64,000 bases of DNA from Lysobacterales bacterium (GTDB lineage Bacteria; Pseudomonadota; Gammaproteobacteria; Xanthomonadales; Ahniellaceae): the NCBI GenBank assembly GCA_016703225.1, contig JADJCM010000003.1, positions 62,001-126,000 of the forward strand, read 5' to 3'. Numbering within the stretch: the stretch's first letter is position 1; every line of letters starts with the position of its first letter. The position numbers were made by a program, and so were the translations under genes. This document shows positions 25,871-33,774 of this stretch, one piece after another. The notes beneath the pieces were generated by a model. It searched no databases, had not been told where the DNA came from, and saw only the letters and a program-made list of their open reading frames with translations.

Positions 25871-26391
25871 GATGGGCGCCGCTCGGATGTGTTGCGGCGG
25901 CAGCGTCGTCGTATCCCAGCAGCGGCGTTTCTGGCGAAGCGGAGTTCCTGGAACAGAGTTCGACCGATCTCGCGCGACATGCTGAGCGGTCCGAGGCATT
26001 GTTCGGTGGAAAGGCTCAAGTGCTGACTGAACTGGCAATGCTCGCTTCTGAATGCTCGCAAGCCGGGTGGGATGGCTACGACGCGCTTCCGGTTTCGGCG
26101 GTCATCGCCAAGCGGACCGCCGACTTGATTCGGGCGTTGCCTGCGGATGTCTCCATGCCGTCGATTGCTGCCCAGCCCGACGCAGGCATTTCATTGGAAT
26201 GGAGCCGCGGCAGATTGCAAACTGCTGCCCTGAGTGTTGACGCAGTTGGGCGAGTGTCCTACGCATGGATTCTTGGGGACGACCGCGGCCACGCGGCTGG
26301 CACCACTCACGCTGGACAACTATCCCCTAGAATCCTCGAAGTCATTCGAGACGCTGACCATGGACATCTGCGAAATATCCGGCCTGCCTAA
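25849..26391 (+). CDS. Hypothetical protein overlapping the TIGR04255 gene
   Basis: A 180-residue protein of unknown family. After a short loose N-terminus it has a helical segment (VLTELAMLASECSQAGWDGY), then AVIAKRTADLIRALPADVSMPSI, then a beta-rich part (ISLEWSRGRLQTAALSVDA and VSYAWILGDD). The SQAGWDGY-x-A pattern followed by LxxLPxxxxxP and a strand-rich D-G/E-W segment recalls small proteins of toxin or immunity cassettes, but I cannot name it. Overlaps with both neighbours indicate one translational unit. Confidence 0.65.
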   Translation: MPNTFSVRWAPLGCVAAAASSYPSSGVSGEAEFLEQSSTDLARHAERSEALFGGKAQVLTELAMLASECSQAGWDGYDALPVSAVIAKRTADLIRALPADVSMPSIAAQPDAGISLEWSRGRLQTAALSVDAVGRVSYAWILGDDRGHAAGTTHAGQLSPRILEVIRDADHGHLRNIRPA

Positions 26392-26590
26392 GTACGTCTC
26401 GAATGAAGAGGTCTTGATTCGCTTTGTTTTCTCCAGCAGCCACATCAAGAATGGCAAAGTTAGGGGCGATGCATTCATGCCCTGGCCACTCAAGATGGAG
26501 ACCTCGGTGACTCGTGGCCCCGGCTTGGACTGCGAGATCGATTGGAATGCCGGACGAAAGATCGGCGAGGCGAGAGGACTCAGAGCCTGA
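26360..26590 (+). pseudogene. Front part of a small conserved gene, apparently cut by the IS
   Basis: A 76-codon frame opening MDICEISGLPKYVSNEEVLI, then RFVFSSSHIKNGKVRGDAFM and WNAGRKIGEARG before a stop. I recall complete proteins with the same RF-x-SSSH, AFMP and G-x-ARG order that continue for about 50 residues and end in a HANIVGW motif. Such an ending is found past the IS at 28291-28455. This piece therefore looks like the 5' part of a disrupted gene. It overlaps the preceding gene by 32 bases. Confidence 0.5.
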
Positions 26591-26684
26591 GAACTTTTCG
26601 ACTTTCGTCGAAGACTTGGTGGCGAGCGGTTGGCGGCATCCGCTCATCGTCCTGCGTTCGCGCTGCGTCGTCGAGGTGTTTTAA
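26547..26684 (+). CDS. Possible 45-residue overlapping frame next to the IS
   Basis: A frame with ATG at 26547 reads MPDERSARREDSEPENFSTF followed by VEDLVASGWRHPLIVLR. The composition is protein-like and differs from chance frames here. It overlaps the previous frame by 44 bases, and its last codons may lie inside the left end of the IS. It could be a separate small gene, a frameshifted continuation, or coincidence. Confidence 0.25.
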   Translation: MPDERSARREDSEPENFSTFVEDLVASGWRHPLIVLRSRCVVEVF

Positions 26685-28303
26685 TGGTGCTGCGTGACGT
26701 TTGGTAGGGCCGATTCGGGCTGATTCGGTCACTTCTTGTCCTTTCATGCTGCGCTCTGGTTCATTGCGGACATGGCTGTGCTGCAGCCGATGAGTTGCGG
26801 CGCGAGCACCGCCATGCGCATCAAGTTGTGCGCGAGCACGAACAGGCCGACCACGGATCGGACCTTGCTCAATCCGCGCACGGGCATTCGCAGCAGCCCT
26901 CGGTTGCGTGCTTGTGCGTTGACGCATTCGGCCGTCGCTGCGCGCTGCTTGTAGATTTCCTTGGCTGCATCGCTGGCCATGCGTGCGCGCCATTGCGCCA
27001 CCGCATCGGAGTCGTCGGGCTTGCGCTGATGCTTGTCCTGCTCGATCGGGTTGCCTTGTTCGTCCTGCTTCGCTCTGGGCTCGGGGACCGGCGCATAGAC
27101 CTCGGTCTTGTGGGCCACTGCGTCAATCTGCTCGTGTGCCGGGAAGCCGCCATCGACCAGCCACTCGCCGGGGCTGCGGCCCGCGCGCTGCTCGACTTGC
27201 TCGACCATCGGCGCCAACTGGGCCATGTCGCTGCCGACGTTGACCACGTCCATGCCGACGATGATCTGGCTTTCGCATGCGGTGGCGAACTGCACGTTGA
27301 ACGCAGGCCGGAAGCCGCCGTCGCCCATCTTCATGACGCGCGCATCGGCATCGGTGGTGCTGGCCCTGGCGTCTTCGGCCTTCGCGCCGTTGCGCTTCTT
27401 GGTCGCGGCCACTTCGGGCAATTGTTCCAGCGCCGCGCGGATGCGTTCTTCACGCGCTTGCGCTGCGCGCAGCTTGGCCGCCTGCGCTTGTCGGCTGGTT
27501 TGGCCCGGGTCGGTCTCGGCCTGCGTCTTGATCGTCTGCACCAGTTCGCGCGCCTCGCTCAGGTGTTCTTCCAGACTGGCCTCACGGCGGAACGACGCGG
27601 CACCAGCATCGGCGCGCACACGCATGCCGTCCTGCGCGACGCGCTCCAGCCCGATCACGCCGGCAGCAGCAAGTGCGGCGACGTTGTCGGTGAGCAACTC
27701 GTCCATCAGTGCTTCGTTGCCGGCACGAAAGTCGTTGAGCGCGTGGTAGTTCACCGAAACGCCGCCGCAAATCCAGCGGTACGCATCGTGTTCCAGGGTC
27801 AACCGCGCCACTGCGCGACCACTGCCCACACCGTCCAGCGTGGCATACAGCCACAGCGCGAACAGAATGCGCGGATCAATCGCCGCTCGACCGGCGCTGC
27901 TGCCGCGCGCCTTGATCGCATCCACCAACGCGCTCAGGTCCTGGTGCAGGACATAGCCCCACACCAACCGCGCCCGATGGTCTTCTGGCAACAGCGATTC
28001 GAGGTCCGATGCACGCAGCTCGATTTGCGCGCGGTTCGCTTCGAGCAGTCGCGGTGAGTTTTGGCTGCGCTTGCGCGCCGCTTTCGCTTGCGCCTCCTGC
28101 AACTGCCTCTGGCTGGGTTCCGGCAGGTCCGCGAACAGGCCGGCCGGGGTCACTTCGTCGTCGCAATGCATGAGTGTCGTCATGCCTGCAGGCAAGCCAG
28201 ATGCGTGCCAGAACCGTGGGGTTGAGGAAAAACTCTCACGCTCTCAGCCTGCGCGGTGCAGGCGTTGTCATCGTGCGCGTTGTCAGAAAAGCTCACCTCG
28301 ACG
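26669..28303 (-). mobile_element. IS1182-type insertion sequence
   Basis: The element carries one transposase gene on the minus strand. Candidate terminal inverted repeats are CGTCGAGGTG at 26669-26678 and its complement at 28294-28303, giving about 1.6 kb, a normal size for the family. A weaker alternative pair (TGAGAACTTTTC from 26588 and the complement of TGAGCTTTTC ending at 28295) gives about 1.7 kb. I could not find a convincing target-site duplication for either, so the ends are tentative. Confidence 0.6.
26744..28195 (-). CDS. IS1182 family transposase
   Basis: A 483-residue DDE transposase. The N-terminal DUF772-type domain shows VWGYVLHQDLSALVDAIKA, IDPRILFALWLYATLDG and ISYR-like WICGGVSVNYHALNDFR. 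Acidic catalytic candidates lie in VAQDGMRVRADAGA and GEWLVDGGFPAHEQ, with an Arg-rich C-terminal region (GLLRMPVRGLSKVRSVVGLF) typical of the family. The reading frame is complete, so the enzyme may be active. Confidence 0.92.
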   Translation of the reverse strand: MPAGMTTLMHCDDEVTPAGLFADLPEPSQRQLQEAQAKAARKRSQNSPRLLEANRAQIELRASDLESLLPEDHRARLVWGYVLHQDLSALVDAIKARGSSAGRAAIDPRILFALWLYATLDGVGSGRAVARLTLEHDAYRWICGGVSVNYHALNDFRAGNEALMDELLTDNVAALAAAGVIGLERVAQDGMRVRADAGAASFRREASLEEHLSEARELVQTIKTQAETDPGQTSRQAQAAKLRAAQAREERIRAALEQLPEVAATKKRNGAKAEDARASTTDADARVMKMGDGGFRPAFNVQFATACESQIIVGMDVVNVGSDMAQLAPMVEQVEQRAGRSPGEWLVDGGFPAHEQIDAVAHKTEVYAPVPEPRAKQDEQGNPIEQDKHQRKPDDSDAVAQWRARMASDAAKEIYKQRAATAECVNAQARNRGLLRMPVRGLSKVRSVVGLFVLAHNLMRMAVLAPQLIGCSTAMSAMNQSAA

Positions 28304-28455
28304 CCGTCGCTCAAGAACCCCCGCCGAAGCACGCGAACATCGTTGGCTGGACGACGGGCGGGGCCGATACCGCGCAGAACAAGTCGGCGTGGATGAAGCA
28401 GGCGCTGGAAATCGCCGCCGAGGCGGCTCTGAAGCTCGTCCCAACGACTCCATGA
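28291..28455 (+). pseudogene. Back part of the small conserved gene cut by the IS
   Basis: Directly right of the IS a frame reads AHLDAVAQEPPPKHANIVGW, then TTGGADTAQNKSAWMKQALE and a stop. The EPPPKHANIVGW ending is one I associate with the same small family as the fragment at 26360-26590. No start codon of its own is credible, because the frame enters from IS sequence. The two fragments do not abut perfectly; some codons may have been lost. Confidence 0.5.
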
Positions 28456-28496
28456 AGTTGCGCCCACATGGCCGCGACCTCGGAGGTCCGGCCGGG

Positions 28497-29459
28497 TCAG
28501 AGGTCTTGCTTGTAGCGGACGTAGGGCGTGCGTGCCGAGCTGTCGTCGAGCACGCGCGCTGCCACGGGTGCCTCGCCATCGTCGCTCTTGCTGACCACGT
28601 TGCGTGCGCCGACGGTCAGCTGGCCACGCCAAGGCGTGCGCCAGGATACGCCGATGTCGATGCCGCTCCAGTACGTGTTCGGGTAACCCGGTTGCTCATT
28701 TAGTCGGTTCACGCGGCCGGTGACATTGCCGCTGAAGGCGCCATAATTCATGCCGACGTCGAGCATCGCCTGCTGCAGGTCGAATACCGGCGCGGCGCTG
28801 CCACGGCGCAGGCGCAACTGATTGAGCGCTGCATTCAACTGCACCGCGCTTTCTGCGGTCAGGCGCCACTGCGAATTGAGGCCGAGGCCGCGCGCCTCCC
28901 CACTGAGACCGGGCAGCAATGGTTGCGTGCCGAGCGCGGACGACAGGCTCAGGTCCTGCACGTTTGCATAGGGCACGTTCAGGCGTTCGCGTTGGTCCGG
29001 CAGCAGCCAGGAGAAGCCGTAGGCCAGTGACAGATCGAAGCGCTCGCCACGCCACTGTGCGGCCGAGCTTGCGGTGGCGACACGACCCGGCAGTTCCAAC
29101 TGCAAGGTGCCCTGCGCCAGGCAGTCGCGGCCGAGCGCGCCGATGCGCAGCAGCCCGGAAGCCTCGGCACACCATGGCAGGGTAAGTCCCTCGGAGGCAG
29201 GAGCGTCGCTGCCGACGCCAGCGCTCAGGCTGATGCGACCGTTGCTGTCGAAGCGCAGGCCGGCACTGTTGCTCTCTGCGGAATTGCCGACGAGTTGCGA
29301 AACGAGTGTGTGCGCGGGGGCGAGATCATTGCTCCAGTGCAGGCCGCTTGGCCGTGCCGACCAGATTTGCTGCGCTTCGTCGGCACGGGCGTGCGCGCTG
29401 CCGAGCGCAGAGAGCGCCAGGAGCATCGCAGTGGCCAGTGGTGCGCGAACGCGTTTCAT
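28497..29459 (-). CDS. Exported beta-rich protein, probably outer membrane
   Basis: A 320-residue protein with signal peptide MKRVRAPLATAMLLALSALG (cleavage likely after AHARA). The mature part has many amphipathic strands (GLRFDSNGRISLSAGV, GERFDLSLAYGFSWLLPD, WRGQLTVGARNVVS) and ends TPYVRYKQDL. GLNSQWRLTAESAVQLNAAL and VGARNV resemble strands of TonB-dependent receptor-like or Ax21-like barrels. The ATG at 29459 is preferred because GAGG lies six bases ahead of it; an ATG two codons earlier lacks spacing. No family is recognised with confidence. Confidence 0.68.
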   Translation of the reverse strand: MKRVRAPLATAMLLALSALGSAHARADEAQQIWSARPSGLHWSNDLAPAHTLVSQLVGNSAESNSAGLRFDSNGRISLSAGVGSDAPASEGLTLPWCAEASGLLRIGALGRDCLAQGTLQLELPGRVATASSAAQWRGERFDLSLAYGFSWLLPDQRERLNVPYANVQDLSLSSALGTQPLLPGLSGEARGLGLNSQWRLTAESAVQLNAALNQLRLRRGSAAPVFDLQQAMLDVGMNYGAFSGNVTGRVNRLNEQPGYPNTYWSGIDIGVSWRTPWRGQLTVGARNVVSKSDDGEAPVAARVLDDSSARTPYVRYKQDL

Positions 29460-29592
29460 GATCATCCTCGGGTCGTGCCTCAGACCTCGCCCGGGGCCGG
29501 TCGGTTCCTTCCGAACCGGGCGCTTTCTGAATTGAGGCCGAGTTTACAAGATTTCTGCAAGTCACGGAATGGGTTGGACTTGGCAGTTTCGG

Positions 29593-30504
29593 TCACTGCG
29601 CGCGTTGCGGTGCAGCATTCAGCGTTGCGCTGGCGAACACCTGTTCCAGATCGATCCCGTCGAATGCATACGGTTCATTGCAGAATTCGCAGATGACCGC
29701 GACCTGACCGCGCTCGGCCAGTACCGCGAACGATTCCTCGCGTCCGAGCGTGCGCAGCATGGCCGCGACTCGCTCGCGCGAACAGCGGCACTGGAAGCGC
29801 ACCGACTGGGCATCGAACAGGCGCAGATCGTCTTCGTGGTAGAGGCGGCGCAGCAGTTCCCGGGCGTCGAGCGTGAGCAGTTCTTCGACGGCGAGGGTGT
29901 CGGCTAGGATCTTTGCATGCTCGAAGGTGATGGCATCGCGCTCGCGCTCGATGCCGCCCTCGGCCGGGATCTGCTGGATCAACACGCCGGCACAGGTACT
30001 GGCGTTGGCGGCCAGGTGGATCGTCGTCGGCAACTGCTCCGACTGCGCGAAGTAGGCTTCGAAGCTGCGCGCCAGGCGATCGCCCTGCAGCGGCACCAGG
30101 CCCTGATAGCGCACGCCGTTTTCCTGGCGCTCGATGGTGATCGCGAGCACCGCTCCAGCCAGCGCATCCGGCGCCAGCGACGAATCGCCCGCGCCCTCGC
30201 CCCAGCGCGCGAGCCCGCGCATGTGGCTTTCCGCGGTGCACTCCGCAAACACCAACGGCAGCAGTGGCGATGCCTTCATCTGCACCGAGACGTGGCCAGC
30301 GAACTGGATGTCGCCGGCGAACAACGCGGTCGCCGCAGTGAGTTCGCCGAGCAGTTGCGCTACGTTCTTCGGGTATTGGTCGCGATCGAGAATCTGGCGC
30401 CAACTGTGTTCGAGCCGCACAATGACGCCGCGCACACCCGCGCCTTCGAACAGGAAACGGCGGATGCCTTCGGGATCGACCGGAGTAAACAGGGGCTCGT
30501 TCAT
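29593..30504 (-). CDS. hslO: Redox-regulated chaperone Hsp33
   Basis: A 303-residue holdase chaperone switched on by oxidation. The N-terminal domain opens with RFLFEGAGVRGVIVRLEHSW. The C-terminal zinc switch is complete: C-x-C in FQCRCSRERV and C-x2-C in ICEFCNEPYAFD. The hinge includes LLTLDARELLRRLYHEDDLRL. It is divergent from mtgA with only 27 bases between the starts. Confidence 0.96.
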   Translation of the reverse strand: MNEPLFTPVDPEGIRRFLFEGAGVRGVIVRLEHSWRQILDRDQYPKNVAQLLGELTAATALFAGDIQFAGHVSVQMKASPLLPLVFAECTAESHMRGLARWGEGAGDSSLAPDALAGAVLAITIERQENGVRYQGLVPLQGDRLARSFEAYFAQSEQLPTTIHLAANASTCAGVLIQQIPAEGGIERERDAITFEHAKILADTLAVEELLTLDARELLRRLYHEDDLRLFDAQSVRFQCRCSRERVAAMLRTLGREESFAVLAERGQVAVICEFCNEPYAFDGIDLEQVFASATLNAAPQRAQ

Positions 30505-30531
30505 GCCCGCGATTATGCCCGAGATGCCGAA

Positions 30532-31254
30532 ATGGCCGTGACCCGCAAACCCTTGTGGCGACGCGCGCTGCGTGCCGTGGTGTGGCTGATGCTTGGCTTT
30601 TCGGCACTGTCGTTTGCCGTGGTGCTGGCGTATCGCTGGCTGCCGCCGCCGACCAGTGCATTCGTGCTGGCGCGCCGAGTCGATGGCTGGACCGGAGCAG
30701 CGCCGGCATTGCCGATCCGGCGTCAGTGGGTGGCGCAGTCGCGGCTATCGCCAGAGCTTTTTCTGGCCGTGGTCGCGGCAGAAGACCAGCGCTTCCCCGA
30801 GCACCACGGGTTCGATCTGGACGCGATCAGCAAGGCGCTCGATGACCGCGAACGCGGTCGTGTCCGTGGCGCCAGCACGCTGTCGCAGCAGGTCGCGAAG
30901 AACTTCTTCCTGTGGTCCGGGCGCAGCTGGTTGCGCAAGGGGCTGGAGGTCTGGTTCACCGCGTTGATCGAGCTGACCTGGCCGAAGCGGCGCATTCTCG
31001 AGGTGTACCTGAACTTCGCCGAGTTCGGCGATGGCATCTACGGCGCGCAGGCTGCTGCGCAGCAGTTTTTCGGCCGCGACGCCGCAACGCTGAACGCGGC
31101 CCAGGCGGCCCGCCTCGCGGCCGTGCTGCCGAACCCGAAACGCTACAGCGCCGCGCGTCCCGGGCCCTACGTGCTGCAGCGGCAGCAGTGGATCGAACGC
31201 CAGATGCGCCAGCTCGGCGGTCGCGACTATCTCGCGCCGTTGCTCGCGGACTGA
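30532..31254 (+). CDS. mtgA: Monofunctional peptidoglycan glycosyltransferase MtgA
   Basis: A 240-residue inner-membrane enzyme that polymerises lipid II. It has an N-terminal transmembrane helix (VVWLMLGFSALSFAVVLAYR) and the GT51 motifs EDQRFPEHHGFD (catalytic Glu), GASTLSQQVAKNFFL and KRRILEVYLNFAEFGDGIYG. There is no transpeptidase domain. It converges with the aquaporin gene, their 3' ends overlapping by 28 bases. Confidence 0.95.
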   Translation: MAVTRKPLWRRALRAVVWLMLGFSALSFAVVLAYRWLPPPTSAFVLARRVDGWTGAAPALPIRRQWVAQSRLSPELFLAVVAAEDQRFPEHHGFDLDAISKALDDRERGRVRGASTLSQQVAKNFFLWSGRSWLRKGLEVWFTALIELTWPKRRILEVYLNFAEFGDGIYGAQAAAQQFFGRDAATLNAAQAARLAAVLPNPKRYSAARPGPYVLQRQQWIERQMRQLGGRDYLAPLLAD

Positions 31255-31898
31255 GTGACGCGCAGCGCGCCGAGCACGAGGCCGAGGCCGACGCATTGCG
31301 CGGCGATGAATGCCGGCGCGTGCGCGGGCAGGATGCCGGCGAAGGTGTCGCTGAACATGCGCGCGAAAGTCACGGCCGGGTTCGCGAACGAGGTGCTGGC
31401 GGTGAACCAGTACGCCGCGAAGATGTAGCCGCCAACGCGCGCCGCGATGCTGTCGAGGCTGGCCTTGGCGCCGAGCGCGATGGTCGCGAGCAAGCCGACG
31501 GTGGCGACGACTTCGCTGATCCACAGCCCCGGCGTTGCCCGCGCTTTGGCGCTGGCCTGCAGGATGGGCAGGTCGAACATCGCGTGCGCCAGCCACACCC
31601 CAAGCACGGCACCGGCAAACTGAGCGAGCAGGTAGATCGACCAGTGCGCGCCAAGCGTCTCGCCGCGCAGGCGTTGCATCAGCGTGACCACCGGATTGAA
31701 GTGCGCGCCGGAAATGGGGCCGAGCGCGGTGATCAGCACGTACAGGCCGGCAGCGGTGGCGAGTGCGTTCGCCAGCAGCGCGATTGCGACATTGCCCTGC
31801 GCCAGCGTCTCGCCCATGATGCCCGAGCCGATCACGATCGCGAGCAGGCTCAGAGTGCCGGCGAATTCGGCCGCCGCGGCCTTGACAGTGGTGCTCAT
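31227..31898 (-). CDS. Aquaporin family protein, arsenic-associated
   Basis: A 223-residue MIP-family channel with six hydrophobic segments. The first pore box is ISGAHFNPVVTLM and the second STSFANPAVTFAR (two NPx motifs, the first NPV instead of NPA). Such channels encoded next to arsC (AqpS type) export or admit arsenite in some proteobacteria. The start overlaps the arsC stop (ATGA), supporting a joint arsenic role. Substrate is inferred from context. Confidence 0.85.
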   Translation of the reverse strand: MSTTVKAAAAEFAGTLSLLAIVIGSGIMGETLAQGNVAIALLANALATAAGLYVLITALGPISGAHFNPVVTLMQRLRGETLGAHWSIYLLAQFAGAVLGVWLAHAMFDLPILQASAKARATPGLWISEVVATVGLLATIALGAKASLDSIAARVGGYIFAAYWFTASTSFANPAVTFARMFSDTFAGILPAHAPAFIAAQCVGLGLVLGALRVTQSASNGAR

Positions 31899-32282
31899 GC
31901 CGAAGCGATCAGCGCGAGCACGCGCCGCTCGATTTCATCGCGCACAGCGCGGTAGTCGTCCGGCTGCATGTGCTTGGGATCGGGCAAGGCCCAGTCCTCG
32001 CGGTGCTTGGCTGGTACCCATGGGCAGTTGTCGCCGCAGCCCATCGTGACCACCGCATCCCACTCGCCGTCGCCGATCTGGTCGAGCGACTTCGACGCAT
32101 GCGCCGAGAGGGTCGTAGCCGCGCTCGGCCATGAACTCGATCGCGCGCGGATTGACCACGCCGGAGGGGCGCGAGCCGGCGGACTCGGCGTGCACCGACG
32201 CGCCACCATGCATGCGCGCGAACGCCTGTGCCATCTGGCTGCGGTTGGAGTTTTCGACACAGACGAAGAGCAGTCGTTTCAT
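31895..32282 (-). pseudogene. arsC: Arsenate reductase, low-molecular-weight phosphatase type, frameshifted
   Basis: The first half reads MKRLLFVCVENSNRSQMAQA with the C8-x5-R14 phosphate loop, through AIEFMAERGYD. The second half, in another frame, contains WDAVVTMGCGDNCPWVPAKH with the expected redox cysteines and ends ERRVLALIASA. Removing one G from the GGG at 32110-32112 (plus strand) joins them into a 128-residue protein of normal length. As it stands the gene is broken, or the base is an assembly error. It is followed by the overlapping aquaporin gene. Confidence 0.88.
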
Positions 32283-32377
32283 CGGGGCGGAGGGGTCGGA
32301 AAAAGGGCGGGGATTATGGCAGCGGAAGATGACCGTTGGGCGTACACTGCGGCCACGTCCAGACGCGGAGGCAGGCC

Positions 32378-32806
32378 ATGTCCAAGGTGCGCGAACTGCT
32401 GTTGATGAAGCCTCCGGCCATCATCTCGATCCACCCCGACGAACCGGTGCTGGCGGCGATCCAGATGATGGCCGATCACGGCATCGGCGCCCTGCTGGTG
32501 ATGAAGGACGGCGAACTCGCCGGCATCGTTTCCGAGCGTGACTACGCACGCAAGGTCATCCTGCTCGGCCGTTCCTCGGCCGAGACCCCGGTCTGGCAGA
32601 TCATGTCCGCTCCGGTGATGACGGTATCCCCCGATGACACCACCCAGACCTGCATGATGCTGATGACCGAACGCAAGTTCCGCCACCTGCCCGTGGTCGA
32701 CTCCGGCCGCGTCGTCGGCATGCTCTCGGTCGGCGACCTGATCAAGCACGCCCTCGAAGAGAAGCAGAACGAGATCGACCAGTTGCAGCGCTACATCGCG
32801 AGCTGA
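32378..32806 (+). CDS. CBS-domain-pair protein
   Basis: A 142-residue protein made of two CBS domains (AIISIHPDEPVLAAIQMMAD and VMTVSPDDTTQTCMMLMTER, each followed by the GALLVMKDGELAGIVSERDY and HLPVVDSGRVVGMLSVGDL strands). A short C-terminal helix (KQNEIDQLQRYI) follows. Stand-alone CBS pairs bind adenosyl ligands such as AMP or SAM and regulate partners. No partner is adjacent. Confidence 0.9.
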   Translation: MSKVRELLLMKPPAIISIHPDEPVLAAIQMMADHGIGALLVMKDGELAGIVSERDYARKVILLGRSSAETPVWQIMSAPVMTVSPDDTTQTCMMLMTERKFRHLPVVDSGRVVGMLSVGDLIKHALEEKQNEIDQLQRYIAS

Positions 32807-32837
32807 TTTGGCGCCGACGATTCGCGGCGCGTCGAGA

Positions 32838-33257
32838 TCAGACGCCGCTTGAGCGCAGTCGGTGGCGCAGTGTGAGGTAGCCGCCCCAGGCAACCGCGGC
32901 GAGTGGAATGATGATGGCCATCGCAGCTGGTTTGTCCAGAAACAGCCAGTGGGCGCCGGTCTTGCTGTCGACGAAGAAGGTCCACGGCAGCAACGTCAGA
33001 AAAAGGGCCAGTCCCTGCAGCGTGGCGCGCAGGTTCAGCAGCTTGCGGGTGCGCTGTAGCGTCAGCATTTCAGTCTCCTCGGTGGGTTGTGGCAACGCAG
33101 CTTGCGGCAGGCTTGCCTCGGGGTGGGTACGCGCGCGGCGGGCAAAATCCGGGTCGCCCGCAAAATACGCGTCGACCAGAGTGCGCGTGTCGGCGCTGGC
33201 TTCGTCGCTGAAATACAGCGGCAGCAGATCGGTGATCACGTCACGGGTGACTTTCAT
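32838..33257 (-). CDS. Putative anti-sigma factor, membrane protein
   Basis: A 139-residue protein. The N-terminal part (VTRDVITDLLPLYFSDEASA and TLVDAYFAGDPDFA) resembles short zinc-less anti-sigma domains. Two hydrophobic helices (LQGLALFLTLLPWTFFV and AMAIIIPLAAVAWGGYL) form the C-terminal half. The start overlaps the sigma gene stop by four bases. Function as an anti-sigma is inferred from this coupling and topology. Confidence 0.72.
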   Translation of the reverse strand: MKVTRDVITDLLPLYFSDEASADTRTLVDAYFAGDPDFARRARTHPEASLPQAALPQPTEETEMLTLQRTRKLLNLRATLQGLALFLTLLPWTFFVDSKTGAHWLFLDKPAAMAIIIPLAAVAWGGYLTLRHRLRSSGV

Positions 33258-33745
33258 GAGGATGTCTCCAGCGCCGAAGCAAGGCGCAAACGGGCACGGT
33301 GGATTCGGACCTTGACCGCGGGCAGCGAAAGGCCGAGCAGCAAGGCGATGGCGCGGTAGTCGAGGCCGTCATGGCTGGTGAGCAGTAGTGCGGCGCGATC
33401 CGGCTCGCTGAGCGTGGCCAGTGCCGTGAGCGTGCGGCGCACGCTCTGTGCGGCGTCGGCGTGACGCTCCGGAGTAGCGCTTTCGTCGAGGGTGTTGTCG
33501 TCGAGTGCGTCGCTTGGCCGATGCCGACGCTGTCGCTCAAGCACGAGATTGCGCGCGATCGTCAGCAGGTAGGCTTTGGCCGATTCTGCGCGCAGCGTGT
33601 CGGCACCGGCGTACGCGCGCGCAAACGTCTCGGCGGCGATGTCTTCGGCGTCTGCGCGGTGACCGCAGAGCCAGAACGCGAAGCGCAGCACGTCCGCCGA
33701 GTGGCGGCGATACAGCGTGCTGAACTCCGTGTCATTGCGGTCCAT
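33254..33745 (-). CDS. ECF RNA polymerase sigma factor
   Basis: A 163-residue sigma factor. Region 2: FSTLYRRHSADVLRFAFWLC and DAEDIAAETFARAYAGAD. Region 4: LSEPDRAALLLTSHDGLDYR followed by AIALLLGLSLPAVKVRIHRA. The ATG at 33745 sits at the natural start of region 2; the frame is open far upstream but antisense to the next genes. It forms an operon with the anti-sigma gene. Confidence 0.9.
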   Translation of the reverse strand: MDRNDTEFSTLYRRHSADVLRFAFWLCGHRADAEDIAAETFARAYAGADTLRAESAKAYLLTIARNLVLERQRRHRPSDALDDNTLDESATPERHADAAQSVRRTLTALATLSEPDRAALLLTSHDGLDYRAIALLLGLSLPAVKVRIHRARLRLASALETSS

Positions 33746-33774
33746 GTGCAGACTATGCACCGCCGCGAAAAAGG

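Noticed and set aside
29502..29518. Small inverted repeat CGGTTC/GAACCG upstream of the exported protein at 28497-29459
   Set aside because: Only six base pairs, no T-run and no known operator match; not distinguishable from chance in GC-rich DNA.
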